A DNA stretch of 64,000 bases from Wenzhouxiangella sp. XN79A. Lineage in GTDB: Bacteria; Pseudomonadota; Gammaproteobacteria; Xanthomonadales; Wenzhouxiangellaceae. The stretch spans positions 1 to 64,000 of the forward strand of contig NZ_JAAWWS010000153.1 in the NCBI RefSeq assembly GCF_012272825.1. The letters are read 5' to 3'. The notes under the pieces were generated by a model. It was not told the origin of the DNA and ran no database searches. It was given only the letters and a program-made list of their open reading frames with translations. The position numbers and the translations under genes are program-made. This document shows, in pieces, positions 8,881-19,187 of this stretch (position 1 is its first letter; every line of letters begins with the position of its first letter).

Positions 8881-10704
8881 TCAGTCCCGGAGCTGACGAT
8901 AGATCGCCTCGGCCAGTTGCGCATTGATGCCGTCGACGCGCATCAGCTCCTCGACCCCGGCGGCGCGCACGCCCTTGAGGCCGCCGAAATGGTTGAGCAA
9001 CTGCTGTCGGCGCTTCGGTCCTACCCCGGGGACGGCCTCCAGCGGCGAGGCGGTGGCACGCTTCTGGCGGCGTTTCCGATGGCCGCGCACGGCAAAGCGA
9101 TGCGCCTCGTCGCGAATGCGCTGGGCCAGCAGCGACGCCGGATGGTTCGGCCCGGGCACGGCTTCGCGCCCGGCCATCACCCAGGTCTCGTGGCCGGCCC
9201 GGCGGGCCGGCCCCTTGGCGATGCCGACCACCGGCAGCGCATCCAGCCCCAGTTCGGCAAGCACGGCACGGGCCCGGTCGGACTGGCCGCGCCCCCCGTC
9301 GATCAGCACCAGGTCGGGAAGCTGAGCGGGATCCTCCTCGAGCACGCGCCGATACCGCCGGCGCAGCGCCTGCTCCATGGCCGCATAGTCGTCGCCCGGC
9401 GTGATGCCCTCGATGTTGAAGGTCCGGTAGAACTTCTTCTGCATGCCCCGATCGGTGTGGACGACGCAGGAGGCCACCGTCTCGGTGCCGGAGATGTGGC
9501 TGATATCGAAGCACTCGATCCGGGCCGGCGGCGCATCGAGCTTCAGCAGCTCGGCCAGGGCGGCCAGTTCGCGTCCGACCTGGTCGCGCTCCGACAGCCG
9601 GCGGCGCAGCGCATCGCGCGCGTTGGACTCGGCCATCTGGATCCACTGCCGCCGGTCACCGCGGACCCGGCTGGCGATCTTCAGCGGCCGCTGCCGCCGG
9701 CTCTTGAGTGCCTCGGTCAGGAGCTCGTCATCGGCCGGCCGGACCGAAACCAGGATCTCGGCCGGCGGCAGCCGCTCGGCGTAGTACTGGCCGAGGAATG
9801 CAGCCATGATGTCGGGCTCGTGGGCGTCGGCCTCGACATTGGTCGGAAAGAAGCTGCGCCCGCCGACGTTACGGCCGGCACGGAACTCCACGACCTGCAC
9901 CGCGACCGTTCCGCCCTCGGCGGCCAGAGCGATGACATCGAGCTCCTCGGCGCCGTCGGTGACGAACTGGCTGGACTGGATCTTCCGGATCGCCTGGATG
10001 CGGTCGCGCAGCTGGGCCGCGGCTTCGAAGTCCAGGGCCTTCGAGGCCGTCTGCATGCGCTCGCCGAGGTGCTCGACGACCGTCTCGTTCTCGCCCTTCA
10101 GGAACGCCCGGGCCGCGTCGACGTCGGCCGCGTAGTCACGCTCGGAGATCAGCCCCACGCAGGGCGCCGTGCAGCGCTTGATCTGGTACTGCAGGCACGG
10201 ACGGGTGCGGTTCTTGAACACGCTGTCGCGGCACTGGCGGACGCCGAACAGGCGGTAGACCTGGTTCAGCGCCTCGCGCACCGCCCCGGCGCTGGAATAC
10301 GGGCCGAAGTACTCGCCGGGCCGCGAGCGGCCACCGCGATAGAAGCCGATCCGCGGAAACTCCTGCTGCGTGGTCAGGCGGATCCACGGATAGCTCTTGT
10401 CGTCGCGCAGGTTGATGTTGTAGCGCGGCCGCAGCGCCTTGATCCATTCGTTCTCCAGCAGCAGCGCCTCGGCCTCGGTCCGGGTGATGCTGACTTCGAT
10501 GGCCCGGATCTTCGACACCATCAGACCGATCCGCGGGCCCTTGTCGCGACGGTCGAAATAGCTGGAGACGCGCTTGCGAAGGTTGCGCGCCTTGCCGACG
10601 TAGAGCGGCCGGCCCTGCTCGTCGCGCATCAGGTAGACGCCCGGCGCCTGGGCCAGGTTGCGCGCGAACGCGCGGCCGTCGAATTCGGTCTTCGAGCCGC
10701 TCAT
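8881..10704 (-). CDS. uvrC: UvrABC system protein C (excinuclease)
   Basis: UvrC (607 aa) makes both incisions in nucleotide excision repair. The N-terminal GIY-YIG nuclease is seen as GVYLMRDEQGRPLYVGKA (about residues 22-39). The conserved cysteine region QYQIKRCTAPCVG follows, then the UVR motif for UvrB contact (KALDFEAAAQLRDRI). The RNase-H-like second nuclease domain contains ECFDISHISG and LVLIDGGRGQ, and two helix-hairpin-helix motifs (VPGVGPKRRQQLLNHFGG) close the protein. Full length and intact. Its ATG overlaps the upstream phosphatase stop as ATGA. Confidence 0.97.
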   Translation of the reverse strand: MSGSKTEFDGRAFARNLAQAPGVYLMRDEQGRPLYVGKARNLRKRVSSYFDRRDKGPRIGLMVSKIRAIEVSITRTEAEALLLENEWIKALRPRYNINLRDDKSYPWIRLTTQQEFPRIGFYRGGRSRPGEYFGPYSSAGAVREALNQVYRLFGVRQCRDSVFKNRTRPCLQYQIKRCTAPCVGLISERDYAADVDAARAFLKGENETVVEHLGERMQTASKALDFEAAAQLRDRIQAIRKIQSSQFVTDGAEELDVIALAAEGGTVAVQVVEFRAGRNVGGRSFFPTNVEADAHEPDIMAAFLGQYYAERLPPAEILVSVRPADDELLTEALKSRRQRPLKIASRVRGDRRQWIQMAESNARDALRRRLSERDQVGRELAALAELLKLDAPPARIECFDISHISGTETVASCVVHTDRGMQKKFYRTFNIEGITPGDDYAAMEQALRRRYRRVLEEDPAQLPDLVLIDGGRGQSDRARAVLAELGLDALPVVGIAKGPARRAGHETWVMAGREAVPGPNHPASLLAQRIRDEAHRFAVRGHRKRRQKRATASPLEAVPGVGPKRRQQLLNHFGGLKGVRAAGVEELMRVDGINAQLAEAIYRQLRD

Positions 10705-11192
10705 TCCGGCGTCGTGCCGCGCTCCCGACCAGCGGCGGAGGCCAGCTCTTCGGCCAGCGCCAGTGCGGCAGCCTGCAGCATGTCGATGACGCGCACGAAC
10801 CCGTCGTCGCCGCCGTAGTACGGGTCGGGCACTTCGTCGAGCCCGTACTCCGGCACCAGTTCCATGATCAGGCGCACCTCGGCGCGCGCATCGGCCGGAC
10901 GGATGCGGGCCAGCACCTCGAAATTCGCCCGGTCCATGACGAAGATCCGGTCGAAGGCGTGAAAGTCGTTCTCCGCCACCTGGCGGGCGATGTCGTCGGC
11001 GATGTCGATGCCGACCGCCGATGCGGCGCGAATCGCCCGGGCATCGGGCCGCCGGCCGACGTGGTACTCATGGGTGCCGGCCGATGCACTCTCGAACGCG
11101 ATCCCGCGCTCGCGCAACGTGGCGTCGAACACGCCCTTTGCCGTCGGACTGCGGCAGATATTGCCCATGCAGACGTAGAGAATTCGGGTCAT
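10701..11192 (-). CDS. Low-molecular-weight protein tyrosine phosphatase
   Basis: A 163-residue cytosolic phosphatase. The catalytic P-loop CX5R is at the N-terminus as VCMGNICRSPTAKGVF, and the general-acid aspartate is in VPDPYYGG. Such enzymes may dephosphorylate tyrosine kinases of polysaccharide export or act more generally; no such kinase is present here. The ATG at 11192 puts the P-loop at residue 8, as usual; an in-frame TTG 6 bp upstream is less likely. It is translationally coupled to uvrC by a 4-bp overlap. Confidence 0.9.
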   Translation of the reverse strand: MTRILYVCMGNICRSPTAKGVFDATLRERGIAFESASAGTHEYHVGRRPDARAIRAASAVGIDIADDIARQVAENDFHAFDRIFVMDRANFEVLARIRPADARAEVRLIMELVPEYGLDEVPDPYYGGDDGFVRVIDMLQAAALALAEELASAAGRERGTTPE

Positions 11193-11480
11193 CGTCAATC
11201 TCCGTGTACTGGGAACACGCTGGACAAGTCTACGCGGCGCTCCGGAGCGCTGGTCACGGCCCGTGCGGATCGGGCATTCCGATCGACCCGACCCGACCCG
11301 ACCGCCCCGCGCAATATGCCCCGCCCCCGGCCCGGGAGCGGCAACGAAGGCGCGTGGTGGCCAGCGCTGGGGAATCCGCCGTTCGTGAATGCAAGCCGGT
11401 GGCGATTTCGACCTCCCGGTGACCTCGGGTCGAGGTCGACTTCATCGTTGCCTCGATCGATTCGCACCCTGCATGGGTTC

Positions 11481-12257
11481 TCAGAGATCGCCTCGGCTCG
11501 CAAATCGCGTGCGCATCGCTTCGAGGTCGGCCGGCGTGTCCACACCGGGCGGCATCGGCTCGACACCCTCAGCGACCACGATCCGCCAGCCTGCTTCGAG
11601 CGCCCTGAGCTGTTCGAGCGACTCCAGCTCGGCCAGCCGGCTGCGCGGCAGGCGATTCCAGCGTCGCAGTGCGCCGACGCGGTAGGCGTACAGGCCGACG
11701 TGCCGACGAGCCGTGCCGGCCGGCCAGTCGCCGTCGCGGACGGCCGGCACCGGGGCCCGGCTGAAGTACAAGGCGTTGCCCGAGGCATCGGCGATCAGCT
11801 TGACCACGTTCGGATCGCGCCATTCCTCGACCGCTTCGATGCGGGTCCACAGCGTGGCCATTTCGGCATCGGGACGCGACTCCAGCAGTGCCGCCAGCTG
11901 GTGGATGCAGGCAACCGGCACCGCCGGCTCGTCGCCCTGGACGTTGACGACCACCGCGGCATCGTCCAGGGCCAGGCGCTCGACCGCCTCGGCCAGGCGC
12001 GAGGTGCCTGAATCGTGATCGGTCGCGGTCGGCACGACCCGGCCGCCGGCGGCTTCGACCGCCTCGGTGATGGCCTGGCTGTCGGTCGCGACATGCACCG
12101 ACGCTGCACCGGCGGTCAGGGCGCGTTCGACCACACGCACGATCAGCGGCCGGCCGCCGAGGTCGGCCAGCGCCTTGCGCGGCAGACGCGTGGATTCCAG
12201 CCGGGCCGGGATCATGACGTGGAACACGCCGCGATCGGAATGCTGCAACTCGCTCAT
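11481..12257 (-). CDS. kdsB: 3-deoxy-manno-octulosonate cytidylyltransferase
   Basis: KdsB (258 aa) activates Kdo as CMP-Kdo for the inner core of LPS. The nucleotide-binding N-terminus reads IPARLESTRLPRKALADLGG, and the metal-binding and catalytic regions NVQGDEP and YFSRAPVP are present, as is RHVGLYAYRV. Slightly longer than E. coli KdsB owing to a short N-terminal tail (MSELQHSDRG). The ATG overlaps the lpxK stop by 4 bp, so kdsB, lpxK, msbA and exbD form a tightly coupled LPS operon. The 288 bp between it and the phosphatase gene hold a short GACCC tandem and nothing else recognisable. Confidence 0.95.
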   Translation of the reverse strand: MSELQHSDRGVFHVMIPARLESTRLPRKALADLGGRPLIVRVVERALTAGAASVHVATDSQAITEAVEAAGGRVVPTATDHDSGTSRLAEAVERLALDDAAVVVNVQGDEPAVPVACIHQLAALLESRPDAEMATLWTRIEAVEEWRDPNVVKLIADASGNALYFSRAPVPAVRDGDWPAGTARRHVGLYAYRVGALRRWNRLPRSRLAELESLEQLRALEAGWRIVVAEGVEPMPPGVDTPADLEAMRTRFASRGDL

Positions 12258-13243
12258 GCCCCGAATTCTCGCACATGGGCCCGAACCCGCCCGAGCAGCG
12301 CATCGGGCAGCTCGGCTCGAACGGTCGCAACGTACAGGTCATCGCGAACCATCCGATCGAGCCGGGCGGCATCCTTGGTCGTCATGACCACCGGCCCGGG
12401 CAGCGCGGCCAGCCAGTCCGGGTCGATCGGCGCGTGATCGGCCAGCCGATGGCGACGCAGCTCGAAGCCGGCGGTTCGCAGCGACTCGAAGAAGCCGGCC
12501 GGATCGGCGATCCCGGCCACGGCGTCGATGGTCTGCCCGAACGAACCCAGCTCGGACCGATCGGCGCACGATCGGATGCCGGTCGGCCGCAGCGTGAATG
12601 ACTCGCCGTCGACCGGAATCGCGGCACGCTGCGGTGCCTTGACCAATATGGCATCGACCGAGGCAAGTCGGCTCAGCGGTTCGCGCAGCGGCCCGGCCGG
12701 CAACAGCGCGCCGTTGCCGAAGCCGCGACGGCCGTCGATCACGCAGATCTCGAAGCTGCGCGGCAGTGCCCGGTGCTGCAGCCCGTCGTCGCTGACGACG
12801 ACCTCCGCACCCGCTGCCACCGCAGCGTCCAGCGCGGCGCGCCGGTCGGGGTCGATCCAGGTCGGCACGCCGGTCGCCCGATGCACGGCCAGCGCTTCAT
12901 CGCCGGCCACGCTCGCTCGGTCGCCGGTTTCGACCCGGTGGGGATGCTTCGGCGGCCGGCCACCGTACCCGCGCGAAATCACCGCCACGGCATGGCCGGC
13001 CTCGGCCAGGTCACGGACCAGCGCTTCGACAACGGGCGTCTTGCCGCTGCCGCCGGCAGTCAGGTTGCCGATCACGATCACCGGCACCGGTGGACGGCCG
13101 GAAGGACGGCCGAGCCGGCCGGACGACAGCCGACCGTAGACCGCGGCCAGCGGCCGCAGCGGCCACGGCGGTCGGGCTCGTTCGTACCACCAGCGGTGGG
13201 CCCGCCGTTCCAGGCGCGCGCGCAGCGTCCGGGGAGTCGTCAT
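12254..13243 (-). CDS. lpxK: Tetraacyldisaccharide 4'-kinase
   Basis: LpxK (329 aa) phosphorylates the 4' position of the lipid A precursor at the inner membrane. The family P-loop is present as GNLTAGGSGKTPVVEAL (about residues 60-76), followed by VISRGYGG and the catalytic-region motif VVVSDDGLQH. A hydrophobic N-terminal stretch after a basic segment (RRAHRWWYERARPPWPL) fits the peripheral membrane anchor. The ATG at 13243 overlaps the msbA stop as ATGA. A longer same-frame reading towards 15097 runs through msbA and is not real. Confidence 0.95.
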   Translation of the reverse strand: MTTPRTLRARLERRAHRWWYERARPPWPLRPLAAVYGRLSSGRLGRPSGRPPVPVIVIGNLTAGGSGKTPVVEALVRDLAEAGHAVAVISRGYGGRPPKHPHRVETGDRASVAGDEALAVHRATGVPTWIDPDRRAALDAAVAAGAEVVVSDDGLQHRALPRSFEICVIDGRRGFGNGALLPAGPLREPLSRLASVDAILVKAPQRAAIPVDGESFTLRPTGIRSCADRSELGSFGQTIDAVAGIADPAGFFESLRTAGFELRRHRLADHAPIDPDWLAALPGPVVMTTKDAARLDRMVRDDLYVATVRAELPDALLGRVRAHVREFGA

Positions 13244-14997
13244 ACGGGGTCGGCGTGGCGGAACTGCGCGTGATACAGCGACTGATAGACGCCGTCGTCG
13301 CGCGCCAGCAGGTCGGCGTGCCGGCCCTGTTCGACGATCCGACCGCGATCCATGACCACCACCTGGTCGGCCCGTTCGACGGTAGTCAGCCGGTGCGCGA
13401 TCACCAGCGTCGTGCGATTGGCCATCAACTGGTCCAGGCCGCGCTGGACTGCCTGTTCGGATTCGGCATCCAGCGCCGAGGTGGCCTCGTCGAGGATCAG
13501 GATCGGCGCATTCTTCAGCAGGGCCCGGGCGATCGCGATGCGCTGCTTCTGTCCGCCCGACAACTGCACGCCGCCGGCGCCGAGCCGGGTATCCAGACCG
13601 TCGGGCAGCGCGTCGATGAACTCGGTCGCGTGGGCCTGCCGGGCAGCCCGCTCGATCGCCGCTCGATCGACATCGTCGCGCTGGCCATAGCGGATGTTGG
13701 CCGCGACGGTGTCGTCGAACAGCACCGTCTGCTGGCCGACCAGTGCGATCTGGCGGCGAAGCGCCTCGAGATCGAAGTCGACCAGATCGACGCCGTCGAT
13801 CAGGATTCGACCGGCCACCGGCGCATGGAAGCGCGGCAGCAGGCGCGCCAGGGTGGTCTTGCCCGAGCCCGAGCGGCCGACCAGAGCGGTGACGGTGCCG
13901 GGTTCGAGGACCAGATCGATGTCCTCGAGCACGCGCGGCCGGTGGTCCGGGTAGCGGAACGTCACCTGATCGAACACCACCTCGCCGCGCACCCGCTCCG
14001 GCGCATGGCTGCCGCCGCGAGGCTCGGGCTCCCGGTCGAGCACGTCGTAGATCGAATCGGCCGCAGCGATGCCCTTCTGGATCAGCACGTGCATGTTGGT
14101 CAACCGCTTCAGCGGCGGGATGGTCGCGACCATCGCGGCCAGCACCGACATGAAGATGCCGGCCGAGACATCGGCGCGCATGAACGGGCTGCCGGCGACG
14201 AGCAGCAGCACGACCACCGACACCCCGGCGGCCAGCTGGATCATCGACGAGGAAACCAGCTGGGTCGCGCGCAGCCTGAGATGCAGCCGCCGGTTCGATT
14301 CGTTGATCCGCTCGAAATCGCCGGCCTCTCGGCCCTGGCCGCCGAACACCCGGATGATCTCCTGGCCGTGCACGGCCTGCTCGGTTCGGTGGGTGACCGC
14401 CCCCATCGAATCCTGGATGCGCCGCGCGATGGTCCGGAACCGACGGCTGACGACGAACACCACGAACGCGATCACCGGCACCAGCAGCAGCATGGTCAGC
14501 GTCAGCCGCCACGACTGGATCAGCATGACGGTCAACAGGCCGACCACGGTCAGCAGGTCGCGGACGGTGCCGATCAGCGCGGTGGTCGCGGCCTGGGCGA
14601 CCTGTTCGGTGTTGTAGGTCAGGCGCGAGATCATCGAGCCGCTGCCTTCGCGATCGAAGGCATGGATGGGCAGGTCCAGGTAGCGGCCGAACAGATCGCG
14701 ACGCAGGTCGGCGATCAGTCGCCGGCCCAGCCATTCCATGCCGAACACGCCGCCGAAGTTGCCCGACACACGGATCACCACGGCCACCAGCACCAGCGCC
14801 GGCAGAACCGGCGAGAACGCCGGGCCGCTGGCCCCGAGCGTGTCGTCGATCAACGGGCGCAGCAGGTAGACGAACATCGCCTGGCCGGCGGCGTCCAGCG
14901 AAACCGCCAGCAGCGATCCGGCCACCACCCAGGGATGGCCGCGCAGGAAACCGAGCAGCCGACGGTAGATCGTCGCCGCCGCCGGCTGCTCGCTCAC
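13240..14997 (-). CDS. msbA: Lipid A export ATP-binding/permease protein MsbA
   Basis: A 585-residue half-size ABC exporter that flips lipid A-core across the inner membrane. The first ~310 residues are a six-helix transmembrane domain. The nucleotide-binding domain shows Walker A GRSGSGKTT, Q-loop IALVGQ, signature LSGGQKQRIAIARAL, Walker B ILILDEATSALDAES and the switch histidine in VIAHRL. Start is a GTG at 14997 overlapping the exbD stop (GTGA). Being flanked by lpxK and kdsB supports MsbA over other ABCB exporters. Confidence 0.95.
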   Translation of the reverse strand: MSEQPAAATIYRRLLGFLRGHPWVVAGSLLAVSLDAAGQAMFVYLLRPLIDDTLGASGPAFSPVLPALVLVAVVIRVSGNFGGVFGMEWLGRRLIADLRRDLFGRYLDLPIHAFDREGSGSMISRLTYNTEQVAQAATTALIGTVRDLLTVVGLLTVMLIQSWRLTLTMLLLVPVIAFVVFVVSRRFRTIARRIQDSMGAVTHRTEQAVHGQEIIRVFGGQGREAGDFERINESNRRLHLRLRATQLVSSSMIQLAAGVSVVVLLLVAGSPFMRADVSAGIFMSVLAAMVATIPPLKRLTNMHVLIQKGIAAADSIYDVLDREPEPRGGSHAPERVRGEVVFDQVTFRYPDHRPRVLEDIDLVLEPGTVTALVGRSGSGKTTLARLLPRFHAPVAGRILIDGVDLVDFDLEALRRQIALVGQQTVLFDDTVAANIRYGQRDDVDRAAIERAARQAHATEFIDALPDGLDTRLGAGGVQLSGGQKQRIAIARALLKNAPILILDEATSALDAESEQAVQRGLDQLMANRTTLVIAHRLTTVERADQVVVMDRGRIVEQGRHADLLARDDGVYQSLYHAQFRHADPV

Positions 14998-15419
14998 GGC
15001 TCCGACCCGTCCTCTTCGACGGTCGCGATACTGAGTCGCGAAATCCCCTGGGCGGCCGCGGCGTCCAGTGCACGGACGACCAGTTGATGGCGGGCATTGG
15101 CGTCGGCGCGGATCACCAGCGCCGCGTCGGGCGCCTCGTCGAAGGCCTGGCGCAGGGCCAGCTCCAGCGTCGGCTTGCGGGTATCGGCCAGCATCGACTC
15201 ACCGAGGAAGTATTCGCCGGTTTCGGTCACCACCAGGTCGATCCGGTCGGCCACCGCTTCCTGGCGGGCAGTCGACGCCTCGGGCAACACGACGCGCAGC
15301 AGCGCCTGGCGCTCGAAGGTCGCCGAGACCATGAAGAAGATCAGCAGCAGGAAGACCACGTCGATCAACGACGTCAGGTTGATTTCCGGCTCCTCGTCCT
15401 GTTCGGTCTGCAGTTGCAT
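14994..15419 (-). CDS. exbD: ExbD/TolR-family proton-channel protein
   Basis: A 141-residue protein with one N-terminal membrane helix (SLIDVVFLLLIFFMVSATF, residues ~17-35) carrying the essential aspartate, and a periplasmic ExbD/TolR domain. With the adjacent ExbB it forms a proton-driven motor. Because a separate tolQ/tolR pair exists at 39.8-40.9 kb, this pair is more likely an ExbBD-type unit. The neighbouring msbA-lpxK-kdsB genes make exbBD-lipid-A gene linkage notable; no TonB gene is beside it. It overlaps msbA by 4 bp. Confidence 0.88.
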   Translation of the reverse strand: MQLQTEQDEEPEINLTSLIDVVFLLLIFFMVSATFERQALLRVVLPEASTARQEAVADRIDLVVTETGEYFLGESMLADTRKPTLELALRQAFDEAPDAALVIRADANARHQLVVRALDAAAAQGISRLSIATVEEDGSEP

Positions 15420-15432
15420 CGGCGCGCTCCGA

Positions 15433-16071
15433 TCAGCCCCAGCCGAGCTCGGACCGCCGCAGTTCGCGGTTGCCGTGCTCGATGGTATTGATCAGGTCCA
15501 GCGCCTGTTGCTCCATGCCGACCACGTAGGCACGCACCTTGCCGCGGTAGTACCGGTAGAAGAAGTAGCTGGGAATGGCCACGGTCAGTCCCGCGGCGGT
15601 CGTCAGCAGCGCCTCGGAAATGCCGCCGGCCAGCGGTGCCGGATCGCCGACGCCGGCTTCCATGATCGCCGAGAACACCTTGATCATGCCGATCACCGTG
15701 CCGAGCAGGCCCAGCAGCGGCGTGATGCCGGCGATGGTGCCGAGCGTGTTCAGGAACCGCTCCAGGTCGTGGACCACGTGACGGCCGGTATCCTCGACCG
15801 CTTCCTTGACCACCTCGCGGGCCCGGTCGCGGTTGTCCAGCGCAGCCGCCAGCACCCGCCCCAGCGGTGAGGACTGACGCAGCGACTCGATGTGCTTGCG
15901 GTCCAGTTCCCGCTGCCGGGCCCAGGCGGACACCTTTTCGACCACCCCGCTCGGCAGCACGCGCTGACGGCGCAGCGTCCAGCCGCGTTCGATGATGATG
16001 GCCAACGAGAGTACGGAGCAGAGCACGATGGGTGACATCAGCCAACCGCCGGCAAGAACGAGTTCGAGCAT
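15433..16071 (-). CDS. exbB: ExbB/MotA/TolQ-family proton-channel protein
   Basis: A 212-residue protein with a first membrane helix (GGWLMSPIVLCSVLSLAIII) and a pair of later helices around GTIAGITPLLGLLGTVIGMI and EALLTTAAGLTVAIPSYFFY, the pattern of the ExbB/TolQ family. Conserved threonine and glycine residues of the channel are in place. Partner of the exbD gene 13 bp downstream. The ATG at 16071 gives the usual family start (MLELVLAGG); the reading frame extends further upstream but with no recognisable sequence. Confidence 0.88.
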   Translation of the reverse strand: MLELVLAGGWLMSPIVLCSVLSLAIIIERGWTLRRQRVLPSGVVEKVSAWARQRELDRKHIESLRQSSPLGRVLAAALDNRDRAREVVKEAVEDTGRHVVHDLERFLNTLGTIAGITPLLGLLGTVIGMIKVFSAIMEAGVGDPAPLAGGISEALLTTAAGLTVAIPSYFFYRYYRGKVRAYVVGMEQQALDLINTIEHGNRELRRSELGWG

Positions 16072-16152
16072 CGGGGGAACCTGCGAATCCGACCAAACCA
16101 CGATGATAACCAAGTCCCCGCTCCGCTGCCCGCATCGAAGCACGGCTTCGAA

Positions 16153-18503
16153 TCACGGGTCCGGGCACTGCGTGGCACTTCGCCAGGCGCCGCGCTGCTC
16201 CGCCGATCGGTGCGCGAACGCCGGCGCACGTCCCGGCACCAGCGTCAGCGCAAGTGCACCGCACTCGGCCGTCGACCAGAATCGTCCCCCGACGGCTTCG
16301 AGCGCATCGGACCATTCCGTGTGCGGCAGCCCCCAGCGATTGACCGCGTCGACCGAAACCACCGCGTGGGTCGGTCGCACCGCGGACAGCCACGCCAGGT
16401 CGAGCGAGTCGCGATGTCCCTGGCGCGGCACGACCAGCATGGTCAGCGGACCGTACTCGTCGCCGATCCGACGCAGCACCCGGGCCGACACGCGGCCGCT
16501 CAGCAGGACGCGGCCGGCCGCGGAGGCGATCAGCAGCACGCAATCGTCGTCGCCGCCCAGTTCCGGCAGCGCCGGACCGGGATGCAGCACGCTGAACCGC
16601 ACGCCGTCGATCGTCCATCCCTGTCCGGCCCGGCACGCCCGATCCAGCTGCGGGTGACGGCCGATGAAGGCCGCCTCCGGCCAGCGCGCCCGGGCCACGG
16701 CCAGCCCGCCCGACTGCCCGCGCGCCGCCCCCGGCACCACCACCCGATCCGGCGCCCGGACTCCGAGCGTGCGCAGCGCGGGGCCGACGGTCCCGGGAAT
16801 CCGACTGGAGGCCGCGCCGTCGCCGGATCCGGTGCCGTACAGCAGGCTGCTGGTGCGGGTGCGGACCAGCACGGCCTGGCCGTCCCCGACATCGAGCACA
16901 TGGACGTCGAACGCCCCGGCCGGCAAGCGCTCCGGCGTGGCGCTGAGCAGCGGGATCAGCAGCACCAGGCCGAGCGGCCGGGCCGGCCAGCCGCGCGGCG
17001 CCAGCAGCCACAGCGCGCCGATCCCGGCCAGCAGCATTTCGGTCCAGTCGGCCGCACCCAGACGCTGCACCGCCGGGGCCCGGGCGGCGGCCCACTCCAG
17101 CACGACCACCAGCGCGCTCAGGCCCTGCCCGGCCATCCCGGCCAGCAGGCCGGGCAGCGGTCCCGGCAGGCCGAGCGCGAACCCGGCGGCGGCCAGCAGG
17201 CCGAACGGCAGCACGAGGAAGGTGACCAGCGGGATGGCGACCAGATTGGCCGGCAGGGCCGAGGGGGCCAGCTGGCGGAACACGCCGAGATTCAGCGGCA
17301 GCATGCCGACGGCGAGCACCAGCTGGGCGCGAATCAGCCCGAGGGCGCCGCGACCACCGCCGGGCGGCCGACCGGCGAAGCACCAGACCAGCACGGCGAC
17401 GGCCGCGAACGACAGCCAGAATCCGACCGCCAGCGGTGCCAGCGGATCGAACAGCAGCACCGCACCGAGTGCGACCAGCAACGCGCGGCCCGGCCCGATC
17501 GCTCGCCGCAGCAACACCGCGCCGAGCCCGACGGTCAGCATCAGCAGCGCGCGCTGCGCCGGCAGCGCGAAGCCGGTCAGTGCCGCATACAACGCTGCCG
17601 CAGCCAGACCGACGACCAGCGCGTGACGCCGGCGGTCGGGGCCGATCCAGCGCAGCGCGCGCCACGAGGCCAGCAGTCCGCCGAGCAGTGCACCGAATCC
17701 GGCGACCAGACTGACGTGCAGACCGGAAATCGCCAGCAGGTGCGCGGTGCCGGTGGCCCGCAGGCGTTCGTTCAGTTCGGGATCGATGCCGGAGCGATCG
17801 CCGACCACCAGAGCGCGAAGCAGTGCCGCGGCCTGCAGGTCGTCGACATTGGCCTGCAGCCAGTCACCCAGATCCTGGCGTAGCCGACCCAGTGCGGCTC
17901 CGGCCCCGCCCGGGGAACGTCGTTCGGCCGACTGGATACGACCGACCGCGCCGATCCGTGCCGCGAACAGGCTTCGCTCGCGATCCCAGCCACCCGGATT
18001 GCGCAGACCGGTCGGCGGCATCAGCCGGGCGCGCAGCCGCCAGGTCTCTCCGGGCCGCGGCCAGCCGTCAGGTCGGAACCAGTCCAGTTCGATCGTTGAA
18101 GGCAGTCCCGGCAATCCGGGCGATCGCGGCGACACGACCAGTCGCGTGCGCTCTCCGCGCCGCTCCGGCAAGCCGATCACGCGGGCGTCGAAGGTGACGA
18201 CCTCGCCGGCCCGTTCGGCCGGCCAGCGGTCCGCCGCCTGGCGTTCGACCGCGGCGACGAACAGCGCAGCACCGAACACCAGGCCCGCCGCGAACAGCAT
18301 CCTCGATCCCGACAGCGAGCGATCGGTCGAACGGGACGTGGGCCGTCGCCGACCCCGGCAACGCCGAATCGCCAGCAGCAGCGCGGCGGCAAGTCCGGCC
18401 AGCACCAGCACGGAGCGAACCGACAGGCCGACGGCGGCCGCGCCGAGCACGCCCGTGACGAGGCCGGCCAGGCCCCAGGCCAACGCTCGCCCCGGCTGCC
18501 CCA

Positions 18504-18504
<1 letters not shown>
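16153..18504 (-). CDS. comEC: ComEC/Rec2 DNA-uptake channel with degenerate hydrolase domain
   Basis: A 783-residue integral membrane protein of the ComEC/Rec2 family, the channel for single-stranded DNA in natural transformation. The N-terminal DUF4131/OB-like region is followed by the competence core, marked by HLLAISGLHVSLVAG (about residues 240-254), then many hydrophobic helices. The C-terminal metallo-beta-lactamase-like region begins FDVHVLDVGDGQAVLV, but where functional homologues have a metal-binding HxHxDH-type motif this protein reads VVVPGAARGQSGGLAVAR, with no histidine or aspartate. The putative nuclease is therefore probably inactive. ATG overlaps the lolD stop by 1 bp (TGATG). 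Confidence 0.92.

Positions 18505-19179
<675 letters not shown>

Positions 19180-19187
<8 letters not shown>

Noticed and set aside
16210-17883. Gln/Arg-rich open frame antisense to comEC
   Set aside because: Compositional shadow of a GC-rich gene, without motifs or ribosome binding site.
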